A stretch of DNA of 64,000 nt, taken from assembly GCA_023974075.1 (NCBI GenBank), contig JAMFTG010000600.1, positions 55,217-119,216 of the forward strand. The letters are read 5' to 3'. Each line of letters begins with the position of its first letter. Positions within the stretch are counted from its first letter, which is position 1. Position numbers and translations under genes: made by a program. A model generated the notes under the pieces. It was not told the DNA's origin, did not search any database, and saw only the letters and a list, made by a program, of their open reading frames with translations. The stretch is from Chaenocephalus aceratus. Taxonomy: Eukaryota > Chordata > Actinopteri > Perciformes > Channichthyidae. This document shows positions 54,750 through 64,000 of the stretch, one piece after another.

Positions 54750-56251
54750 GTCTCCAAGATGACTTGAGCACTAACTACTGTATAGACCTCTTGTTTGACC
54801 TCAACACACAGAAGCAAGCTCTAAAAAATGACTGGGTTTTTTTCATGGCAGCCTTTTTTGTCTGGTTCTTCTGATACGTACGTTTTTGTTGGATTGTTGT
54901 ATCTTTTAATATATAGAGAATTGTCGTTTTGCTCCTCCTCCTCCATCTGATAACGGGAAGATTCAGTCTTGACATTAGGAGCTGTGTGTCTATACTATTC
55001 TAGGAAAGTATGCAATTAAAAAGTTCTGTGAAACCGGAGACTCGTATCATCCCACTGCTTTTTTAATGTTGGTTCGGTGGATTTCACAGGCACACTTTCA
55101 AACAAACATTACCAGCTGTTTCACTTATTGAATCAGCTGATAATAGGAAGCTCTCTGAAACATCGCTCTGTGAAAGCTGCCAGTCATATCACAGTATAGT
55201 TGTGGGGTGCATCTGTCCCATTGAGGCAGTCCCAGTTGAAACCATCAGCAGGCCTGGCCAGCATTGACTTGGTTTTCACAAAAACCAGTTTGGCCAAATT
55301 CATCATTATTTCCCCCCAGTCTGTTCCCCCAGAGCCTCTCGCACAAACAGCTCTGACAAAAGGCCAGATGTCGAGTTCGTCAGATTAACCTGCAACTTCT
55401 TTAGCTAGACAACTTGTGAAATCTATTCCAGGATTCTCAGACATGCATTTCCCTCCCCTACCTCTCCCTCTCCAAACGGATGCATTAAATGTTGAGTTCT
55501 CCCCGTCAGTGTCACATTGGCACGGAAATGCTATTCCAATTATTCTGCACCTTCTATGCTTGCTGTCAAATTACCGGCGCTGGGAGCGGAGCATGGCTCT
55601 CGCTGCACCTCTCTGGCATTTTCCCTGACAGCGAGAAGAAAGGAGTGTGAGATAACAGAACGAGGGAGGGCTCGGGCTCAATGAGCACTTTAAATGCTGA
55701 AGCCAGGTAATCAGACAGACTCCGGGAGAGCAGGAGGGAACTGTGGGATTGAGGACTTTTTGACACGGATACTTTTCAGCGGTTGTCCCGGCAAGAATGT
55801 GGTTTATGCATCTGACCAGGTGCTTAACTTAGGGACAAAGTGAAAGTAAAAAACACCTGCAAACTGAATAAATGCTTCCTTGTGTCCTGAAGAGTGTTGC
55901 AGCCAGGTAGAATGGGAAGAATCGAGAGGCGGGTGTGAGGGAAACTTCTGTGTAGCAGCAATGCAGCGGGAGTCACCGACTCATGAAGGAGACACGGGAA
56001 GAGCAGGAGCTTTGATGTCAAACACTGATGGTTTATTTGGAGCTTCGGCCGGAGAATTCGCATCACAAGTCCAAGAGCCAGAGGTTCTGACTTCACGGGA
56101 GAGCTGCCACGTCAATTCTGGAGCGCCTCTCTCTCGTCAGCCCATTTGACTGGTTTCGCAGAGAGTGATCAACATATTTGAGAAGATAGCCTAAACAGTT
56201 GGGAACACTGAGTTACTTGCGTCTGACACTTATGGCCTCGAAGATTTCACA
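54750..56251. other. Apparently single-copy intergenic sequence, 1.5 kb
   Basis: No repeat or gene recognised. Confidence 0.45.
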
Positions 56252-56838
56252 CCTTGGAGCAGTGGCGTAGCCACCATAGGGCCAGGGTGGCCCAGGCCCA
56301 CCTAGTTTACTCATTGGCCCACCCTGAGAAAGCTTCGGTGTCATTTAAAAAAAAAAAAAATTCATTATTATTATAAAAAACTGCATTCACCCATTGAGAA
56401 TATCCAAGCATTCAAAGTGAAATTCAAGTGAACAAATATCGAGTTTAATTAATGTTGTATGTGCTTTGTCCTCTGAACTCATTTACGGTAAAACTGATTG
56501 TTGGTTCCGGCGCGCGCCATAATAACGTGAGAGAGGCAGAGAGCTGCCTGCAAAATAAATGATGGCTCAAAGTTCACTGATGAACTTGGTTTTTTTTTAA
56601 AAAGCCAGACTCCAAGAAGAGCCCCCACTGCCCTCATCGAGCAGCGATCTATACGATCATTTTCTGATAACGATGAAATAGCCCCGCCTCCCTCTCCCCA
56701 CCTCTCCCTCTCCCCACCTCTCCTGCTGCTGGGCTGTCAGAAGAAAAGAAATGTTTCCGCACTGTTCCCTCGTCCCTTGGAAGAGGCGGAGAGGTGGGTG
56801 TTTTCCATCTGCTGGTGGACAGTCCGGAGAGATATGCA

Positions 56839-57560
56839 CAGGGTTGGGTTGTGACGGAATACATGTAACGGCGTTACGTAATCAGAATACAAAAATCAAG
56901 TGTATTCAGCTGGCGTTACATTTGAAAAACCTGAAGTGAATACATTTTGGAATACTTATTGGAATTATTGGTGGAAAAGTTTCCTCACAAAATGCAATAT
57001 TCATTACAGCGTGTCTGTGAGGCCCCGCCCCCGCATGCAGATGAGAGAGAGAGAGAGAGAGAGATCTCTTTTAAAATATATTGAAAGTTAGAAACGGAGA
57101 TGGTTCGATAAAAGGTGGAAGATAACGTTTATGTAGCATTTATTTATTGTCGAAATGATGACATTTATAACGGGATCAAATCAAAGTGAATGGCCTGCTG
57201 CTGCTGAATGCATGGGGCAAGTGACTGGAAACAGTTTTAAAAGTTATTACATCGTTTCAGATAATAAATAATAATAATAATAAATAATAATAATGATAAT
57301 TCATTCTATTTAGGGGCGCCTTTCAAAGCACCCGAGGACACCTTACAATTCATAACATATTCAGAGGAAAGGTTTAAGACAGTACAAAGAACGCAGTCCG
57401 GGTGATGTGTTTTATGTGTGGTGCAGATGAGAGAGCTGTCCAGAATGACACCACGATGTTGTGTTTCTTGATAAGCCATTAAAACAGTAACATACGTGTC
57501 TCCTGTTCAACAAAACATATCTGTTATGGAAAAATAAAGTATTCTAAAAGTAATCTGCCA
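56839..57560. mobile_element. 'CAGGGTTGGG...taacggcgttac' element nested in the hAT
   Basis: Starts CAGGGTTGGGTTGTGACGG then 'aatacatgtaacggcgttac'; ends 'aaagtattctaaaagtaatctgcc', both halves typical of a common fish repeat (recalled). It has a (GA)n run at 57045-57063. The right terminus has lost the expected inverse of the left end. Confidence 0.65.
57262..57390 (-). mobile_element. LINE 3' UTR fragment with (AAT)n
   Basis: Imperfect (AAT)n (57264-57298) then 'ttctatttaggggcgcctttcaaagcacccgaggacaccttacaattca', the same 3' UTR as at 50364-50420. No coding. Confidence 0.75.
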
Positions 57561-57675
57561 CCGGTACCGGCGGGGATTGTTGTTAGCTTCTGATGCGCAG
57601 AAGAAAAACCTGGCCCACCCTATTTTTTACAGGCCCACCCTAAAGTACATTTCTGCCTACACTACTGCCTTGGAG

Positions 57676-58732
57676 TCCACAAACACCGAGAAGGAAGTGT
57701 CCCAGTGTACCCACAGCAATAAACCATCTGTGACCTAGGGTTGCCCGGTCAGAGAATGGGAACAACAACATTATGGCTGAAGCAGCCTCTCTCCTCAAAG
57801 GAGATAACAGACATCAGGGTTGGTCCTGCACGTCATATCTAGGAGGTCAATTATTTCCCTAACAGCGGGAAACTTTTTTTTTGTTTTGAGACTTAAGTCG
57901 AAAAGTCATGAGTAAGGTCAAACATTCAGTAATCAGAGAGGGTATGTTTTTGTTTAGCTTGTTTGTTTTTTTAACTCTAAATGTTTGGAATAAGGTAGAC
58001 ATCTTGAGACTAATTTTGAACAAACATTTCGAAAAAACTTTTAAATGTTGAGAATTAAATTCAAATATCATTTTGAAGGTAAATCAACTATAGTCGAAAT
58101 GTGAAGAATAAATCAAACTTCTCACCGTAGCGGTTCAACGTCCTTCTCAAAATGCAAAATGATAAAAACACTCACAGGTGTAACCCTTTGCCCTAATACA
58201 CTTCTCTACCTTTTAGGGTTTTTTATTATGTTGTTTCTTACACAGCAGGCAGCAACGTGCTTAGCTTGAGTTGCACATGAGCAGAAGGCACCTGTGCAAC
58301 ATTAAAGTCAAGGAATAGAAGCAGAAAAAGTGACATTCTTGAATGTATCTGCAGATTCCAGACACTTTTGGGTCATATTCAATGTCAATCTCTTCCCCAG
58401 CCTTGTTGCATTTGTTAATGTGTGTGTTGTGTTGTTGTGAGCCGGCAGTCAGCAGCATGTGCGCTGCAGCAAGAACAAGCTGTGTTTCTTAAATGACACC
58501 TCGGCTCCAGGGACCTCGGGCAACAGCCACCTGAAGAGAGAGAGTTATTTCAGGCGTGAGGGAGTGTCAGTCAGTGCAACAGAAATCACATGCACACGCA
58601 CGTCTCTCATTAGCACAGCGCTGTGTAAGTGCGTCTGTGTTCAGATGTTCACACACACTCCACTGCCTGTCCGAGACACACTGTGGGAGAGAGGCTCCAA
58701 AAATGTCTGAGAAACTTTTAGAGTGTAGGAAT
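57676..58732. other. Apparently single-copy intergenic sequence
   Basis: No feature recognised. Confidence 0.4.
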
Positions 58733-60550
58733 CAGTGTTAGGCAAGTTACTTCCAAATTGTAATATATTACATATAACTTATTACTCTCTTTTGAAAGTA
58801 ATAAGTTACATTACAATATTACTGTCTCTGAAATGTAATGAGTTACACTACTTTAGTTTCTTTCACCAAAATAACCGCAAAAGAATGGCTGGTATTTTAA
58901 ATGCTAACATGTAGTTTAGTGCAGCTCATTATACATCCAGTGAAGGGCGATGTGGTTTAGCAGCATAACAACTGTGTAGGCCCTTAAGGCTACTAACAAC
59001 TCGTATTACACGGGTTAGTTGAATACTCGATTTGTTGATTGTAACTTCTTAACATGTGACACGTTGTTAATACAGCAGTACAGACCACTGTCAAGGACTG
59101 TAATGAAGGTTGCTAAGGAGGATCAAGAAAGAGAAAGGAAAAGAGGTTAAAAGACGGAGCGCTGGACGTCAGATAAATCACCAGAAGAAGGCAGAGAGGA
59201 AGTGAACACTAACAGGACACGGAATGGGCTCTGTAGTGTGTTCAGTATATGGCCGCGTACAGGCCGGTTCCAGAACAACATGACTCATGAGGTCACAGGG
59301 GGCGCAGCAGTAGCAGGTTTACATGAGCAATAGTGGCCGGCAACAGCAATGAAAAATAGCATTGATGGTCCCCAATGAACAGATTATGGCATTTGTTATG
59401 TTTTGAAACCAAGCAAGTGAGAACATTTCGAGTGAGTTCAAAGTGCAATCCTGAAATATCTCATCTAGTCCAAAGTGGACTGTGGCAAAGAAAAGCACAA
59501 AAGCTTCAAAACTGTACTGATAACACAAATGAGAACATTTTGTAAATCAAGGCAAATATGATTTAAACCAGCTCATGGTTTGAAATGGCAAACATTGAAA
59601 AGCAAAAGTATTATTAAAACCATGTACTAATCATCACCATGGTCCCATCATATACTCTGGGAAGAGAATATGTACTGTCCTTGAAAACTGGTATCACATC
59701 ATCATGTGAGGTTGACTTTGTGACCTGGAGATCATTTCAGCTGCAACATTAGCTCGTTGATAGGCTTGGGATATTAGATATTTTTGTAGCCATTCGTGGT
59801 GAAGGCATCTGTGCTATTGTATGCATTATTTTTGACCCAACATTTCTACAGGCATGGAAGAATATGGCCCTATTTTCACATGAATATTCTAGCCCTTGTC
59901 TATTTGTATACCACGAGCTGCAAGATGACCGCCTCACCCCACTGTACAGGCGGGGTACTTGTTTAGATATACCTGGGCAGGCTCTGTTTTGCCGTGGTAT
60001 CCTGGCACCTGCGGGACGCAGAGGGGCGGCGTAGTTTGGGGAGACGAAGACTTCTGCTCCGGGGGCGAGGGCGGCGAGTCAGGCGGGAGTACGCTAGTGT
60101 CCACAACGGAGGGTCACGTGATGTCCCCATCTGACCTGTTGCTACTGTCTGCAGTAGATGCAGTGTTGCTGGCGTTTAGTGATGGTTTCTTCAACCATGT
60201 TCGTATAAATGAGTATCCACAGATGTGTGTCACTGCTGTGGAAGCACTTTGGAAATGATGCACGCGCAGCGGAGCAGGTCACGCGCATCTGACACAATTT
60301 GTTGTTTGTATTTTTCGCTCCGTTCTCTTTTTTGAATAGAGGGCATAACATTCAACTGCCCCAAAGATCCCGACGCGAAGCCTGAAGGGTAAACAAACCA
60401 GGTTTACTAATCTACCCGCACAATTTGTCTCCGGTGTCGGAATATCTCGCTATGTTAGTAAATTCTTAAAAAACAAAACACCATTTAATTTCGGGTTAAA
60501 ATGTGTTGTAACTGCGTTACTGAGCATTGTAACGGGTAATATATTACCCA
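58733..60550. mobile_element. 'CAGTGTTAGGCAAGTTAC' DNA element (1.8 kb)
   Basis: Left end CAGTGTTAGGCAAGTTAC followed by 'attgtaatatattacat', right end 'cattgtaacgggtaatatattaccca' in inverse orientation. The interior 59010-59250 is homologous to the repeat at 43013-45421 (ttagttgaatactcgat, gacgtcagataaatca, gaagtgaacact). No clear TSD. The ORF at 59959-60258 has no domain. Confidence 0.65.
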
Positions 60551-60556
60551 GTAGAC

Positions 60557-60593
60557 CAGTAGAAGCTGCTGGGACTCCCAGCAGCTTCTACTG
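60557..60593. repeat. 37-bp perfect palindrome
   Basis: Arms cagtagaagctgctggga and the exact inverse around a single c. It sits exactly between the end of the previous element and a GTGTGAACG MITE fragment, so it may be a junction hairpin. Confidence 0.95.
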
Positions 60594-60967
60594 AAGCCTT
60601 CCGAGTAAATCGCCAGAACGCCGACACCTCCTCATCTCCACCGCTCATGGCGCATGTTTTTTTTTGTGTTGCCATAAGTTATTCTCTCTACGTTGGTGCG
60701 CGGGGCTAATGCTAATAATGCTAATGCCAGCAAATACAATGGCGGCTTCACAAAGCTTTTCTGAGTTTTACGGGGCGTGGTTTGCAATTCGCCCAGCCAA
60801 TCGAAATTGGTACTTTTTTCTCCCCAGGAAAGTACCACCTCTCTAGCAGGCACTAAACATGGGAGTAAAAGTTCTCTGAACTAAGTTCTCTTTTTGGTGT
60901 GAACGCAAAATTCCAGTCACTAACGGAACTAAACGGGAAAAGTACTCCGGTGTGAACGCGCCTCTGT
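60594..60967. mobile_element. GTGTGAACG-type MITE fragment
   Basis: The right end 'aagtactccggtgtgaacgcgcc' and an inner 'tttggtgtgaacgcaaaa' resemble the 20314-20910 type, but the left inverse end is not present. The CCAAT-like 'agccaatcg' and 'gggcgtgg' are promoter-like. Confidence 0.5.
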
Positions 60968-61415
60968 TACAGTAAAAGTCCTGCATTCAAAATGTTCCTC
61001 AAGTGAAAGTAGAAAAGTATTCTCATCTAAATATAGTGAAAGACAGTGAAAGTAGTCGTTGTGCAGATTGGTCCATTTCAGAATAATATATATGATATGT
61101 TTTATAATGATTGATCATGAAAGTGTTCTCAAAGCTGGTGAAGGTGCAGCTAGTCTGAATGACTTTGTAGACTGCAGGGCAGCTTGTGGATTTACTCCAG
61201 GTGGAACTAAAGTCTGATTTAACACTTGATTATATTTCACATCATTCATCCACATCTGTAAAGTAGCTAAAGGTATTAAATACATGTAGTGAGTAAAAGT
61301 ACACCGTGTATCTCTGAACTGTAGTGGAGTAGAAGTTCAAAGCAGCCAAAAATTGAAATACTTAAGTAAAGTACCTCAAAATTGTTCTTGAGTAAATATA
61401 CTTAGTTACTGTACA
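60968..61415. mobile_element. 'aagtac' teleost DNA element, near-full copy
   Basis: 'cagtaaaagtcctgcattcaaaatg' to 'gtacctcaaaattgttcttgagtaaatatacttagttac', a well-known fish repeat type (recalled). Same family as 489-596 and 31905-32250, but without a minisatellite. Confidence 0.7.
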
Positions 61416-62015
61416 GAACTGCGTTAGCGTCATTATTGTCCATCTGTATACGCATGCCGAAGACAAGGAGAAGCTATTCGTAGTTGCTGTAATGGAAAAG
61501 CTTTTGTAGGCCTCTTATGTTTATTGTTTGGTGCTTCTTTTATTGTCTTGGTATGGAGGATGTGGCTGGGGACTGGAGCGATGCAGAGGGCTGCAGACGG
61601 AGGAAGAGGAAATTATAGGTTGGAAACACGAGGCCAGAGGTGATGCGTCGGAGAAGAGCAGAGTAAAGGGAAGGGGAAGAGATAAGACACTTAGGGGAGG
61701 CTGGAGTAAAAGAAGAATGATAATGGAGGGAATCTGGAGGGGAAAGAAAAGGCGAGACCAGAGGCGAGGAGGAAGTAAACAGGAAAGCGCCCAAGGCTAA
61801 TCAGGAGCCAGAATAAGGCCTGCGATGGTGTGTTGTGGTCTGATGGAGCCCAGAGGTGAGCTCGCAGGTAAAGAAAGCATCAAGGCCACGGAAGGCCAGA
61901 AGAGGTGCTATTCCACTCAACTAAAGTGCATGTGCTCATGGGAGACTCCGAGCTGTTTACACCTCAGTGTTTTACAACTGTCTATTTTTCTGAGCTTGTA
62001 TTCTTTAACTGGTAA
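61416..62015. other. Unique sequence with polypurine tract
   Basis: 61575-61795 is strongly purine-rich on the plus strand. The charged 90-codon ORF there is compositional. Confidence 0.5.
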
Positions 62016-63293
62016 CGGCCGGTCCACACGGCGGCGTGCGTTGAAGCTTCACTTTGAATGGGATGACGTCACGCTTTATCAAACTGCATTGTGGTCGCGT
62101 CGCTTCGCTTTGCTCGCGTTGCTCGCTTGAGCAATGTTCAACTTTTGAAGCTTCGACGGAAGCGTCAGCCAATCAAATCATATGCCAGTACAAGCTCTAG
62201 CCAATCGAAACCGCGTGTCCGGGGCGGGAGATTCATGTCATTGGTTGTTGGTCGAGTTTCAGACAAGCCCACCGGCCAAGCCCGCCTTAACCTGCCATCA
62301 GGCCCTGGGGCTGATAGGTTTTGTAGGCCCCCTATTTAAACAACAAATCAAAGTCATGTATAGCCTCGGCAGGCTCTGTGATCGCACTTCTCCACTCTGC
62401 TCCACGCGCGCCTGGTCCTCTCCTCCAGATGAGTGACGTATTGGGCCTCCCTCATGTATCTGTCCGGTTGCCGTTGGCTCCCCTCCACGTAGCAAGTCCT
62501 CGTCGTCCTCTCCATCTCCTCCAATGTCCCCCCTGTCTGTTTTTCCTCTCCCGCTACTCCATCGCTATCAGAACCAGACGGCCTACTTGGCTCCGAGGCC
62601 CCGCGGCCGGCACCGCTGCCGCTCGGTACAGAACTCATCTGTCCTTCCTCCTCATCCCGGCCTACAGGTTTAAAATAACCTGTAGGCTTCGGCATGTTTT
62701 GTAATAGCTGCTTGTCTCGAAACTACTTTTCCCTCAACAATTTCCTTTTCCGAGCGCCACTCTCAAACTTTTTCTTCTCCGACATTTTCTCCTGAACAAC
62801 CTTCACCTGTCACTCAATCACTCGCAATTTGAATAAGTCACATGTGAAACATATTCTCACTCTGATGTTGTATTTATCATCTGAATTTGCCGAAACAAGT
62901 TTAATATTGTGAAAGCCAAGACTTTGTTTATTTGAAACCAGATGAAGACAAACTGTAACGGACCCTGCCGTGTTATCTATGATTACTATACGCCTTACAT
63001 TCATAATGTCAGCGGAGGGAGGGGAACAGCAGAACAGCAGAGTGGCGAGGGAGAGCTGTCTTCTTCCCTTTGCAAGCTTCAAGAATGTATTTATCGTGTG
63101 ATTTTGGAAATAAAAGTTTCATATTCTGAAAGCCAAGACTTTGTTTATTTAACATTTTAAAAAAACATCCGTTTTTTTTATTGGCTCATGATAGGCCCCT
63201 GATCTCCGTAGCCCAGGTCAGCCCGTGCATTAAGGCGGCCTTGCCACCGGCAAGCTTCAAACGCACGCCGCCGTGTGGACGCTGCGTAAGGTT
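62016..63293. mobile_element. GGTCCACACGGCGGCG MITE with a nested element
   Basis: Left ggtccacacggcggcgtgcg with 'ttgaagctt', right the inverse 'aagcttcaaacgcacgccgccgtgtggac'. The inner left arm is homologous to the 10569-11144 MITE (ttgagcaatgttcaactttt, 'agcgtcagccaatcaaat', 'ccagtacaagc'). A hAT-like remnant interrupts it at about 62280-63236. A diverged ~210-bp tandem duplication lies in the insert (62860-62940, 63085-63155 share gaaagccaagactttgttta). Confidence 0.75.
62354..62785 (-). pseudogene. Possible hAT transposase N-terminal remnant
   Basis: The minus strand starts MSEKKKFESGARKRKLLREK, then an in-frame TAG (62723-62725), then continues LLQNMPKPTGYFKPVGRDEE and a Ser/Gly/Glu-rich tail to 62354. 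A basic 'SGARKRKLLRE' start followed by 'KPTGYF' is reminiscent of the N-termini of hAT elements related to ZMYM-type proteins (family knowledge, not verified). No zinc finger or catalytic segment follows. The surrounding sequence has 'ccgccttaa' / 'ttaaggcgg' ends (about 62282, 63227). Disabled by the stop. Confidence 0.5.
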
Positions 63294-64000
63294 ATATGCC
63301 ATTTTTATTAGCACTATATGTTTAATCACTGAGAAGTGTTCCTACAGGATTTGATTTCACTTTATTTCAACTGATAATTGATCAACTCTTATCATGTTGA
63401 CCCTCCCAAAACAAGTGCAGCCTCTAAAGCTGCATCAACGTGACACGCGGTGAAACTGCTCTGCACGGTTACTCTCTAAGGAGAGTTGTGACTCGGTCAA
63501 AGCGCTACCCTCAGTGTCAGACACGGCTCGAAATGGTCTGCGAGAGCTGTGCTCAAAGTTCAATGAGTGTTACAGGTGTCAGGTGTGTCTCGCTGCACAA
63601 GCTAGCACAGGAAACTAATTAAGTTAAGTAGCTGTTTTCTGGGCCCAACTTGGCGGCGAGCTAAGAGCTCATCAAGAATCAATGCCGCTTCAAAAATGCA
63701 CTTTTGTTGTACTTAACAGTAGCTCAGTCTGTTTTGTCTAACTGGTATAATAAGCAACAACACACACGACATGTCAATCACAAATCAACAGTTCTATTAT
63801 TGTCATCAAATGGGATGAACCACAAGATTGTTTGCTTCTTCTAAAAAAGTACAATTTAAATTCATAAAAAAGTGTGGACGGATAAATATGTACTCCTTTA
63901 AATAATGTTTCATGTGGGATCGCTACATATTGGCCCGGATAGTTGAGTGATGTTTCACAATCGTAGTTAATCTGTGACTTTAACTGTGAATTCGCTTTTT
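63294..64000. other. Apparently single-copy intergenic sequence
   Basis: No feature recognised to the window end. Confidence 0.4.

Larger units (their letters stand above)
56252..57675. mobile_element. hAT element, perfect TSD CCTTGGAG, with nested insertion (1408 bp)
   Basis: Ends CAGTGGCGTAGCCACC (56260) and 'CTGCCTACACTACTG' (57667), subterminal 'gcccacc' repeats on both sides, identical 8-bp flanks 56252-56259 and 57668-57675. A 'gggttgggttgtgacgg' element (56839-57560) and within it a LINE 3' fragment (57262-57390) are nested. No transposase ORF survives. Confidence 0.92.

Noticed and set aside
61528..61800. Charged 90-codon ORF
   Set aside because: Polypurine tract; Arg/Lys/Glu/Gly content is compositional, and the opposite strand is also open.

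Overview
The window looks like nuclear DNA of a ray-finned fish, probably a percomorph teleost. The evidence is the density of fish-type DNA transposons and MITEs, L2/Rex-like LINE 3' ends, tRNA-headed SINEs with an L2-like tail, long (CA)n/(TG)n tracts and TE-embedded minisatellites. I find no intact host protein-coding gene, no rRNA or true tRNA gene, no CRISPR and no bacterial or viral operon. The recognisable coding traces are all mobile-element relics: two BED zinc-finger first-exon remnants of hAT transposases (13.97 kb plus strand, 35.35 kb minus strand), a frameshifted LINE reverse-transcriptase C-terminal region (21.5-22.5 kb, minus), short LINE C-termini (26.6/27.1, 46.0 and 50.5 kb), and two doubtful hAT-like ORF remnants (7.0 and 62.4-62.8 kb).

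Layout. 0-14.5 kb: a 37-bp minisatellite in a TE end, TTAA-flanked MITEs, a piggyBac-like element, a tandem duplication holding a MITE, a MITE with a 9-bp target duplication, a CACT-ended element with a nested MITE, and a hAT with a BED exon. 15-25.6 kb: a large TG tract, a 57-bp minisatellite at a TTAA-type end, a MITE, a SINE, a GTGTGAA-type MITE, a foldback element split by an L2 LINE, a CA-bounded repeat and a hAT with a nested SINE. 26-40 kb: a LINE split by a hAT with a perfect 8-bp TSD, two paralogous MITEs with a 37-bp minisatellite (27 and 11 units), stacked nested elements, a second SINE and the BED hAT. 40-50 kb: a second copy of the 26.6-kb hAT family, a repeat whose own minisatellite was hit by two MITEs, a hAT MITE with a CTCF-like motif and a 2.77-kb element with 220-bp terminal inverted repeats. 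50-64 kb: LINE/LTR-like debris, a ~150-bp modular array carrying RFX X-box palindromes, and several nested hAT/MITE elements.

The genes do not work together as a pathway. What interacts here is transposition history. Nesting order, target-site duplications and paralogous empty sites allow the insertions to be ordered, and several element families carry minisatellites or transcription-factor-like palindromes. The intervening 0.4-1.5 kb stretches are apparently single-copy; a few are candidates for conserved noncoding elements, which cannot be tested from one sequence. All family names are judged by eye from termini, TSDs and short motifs.
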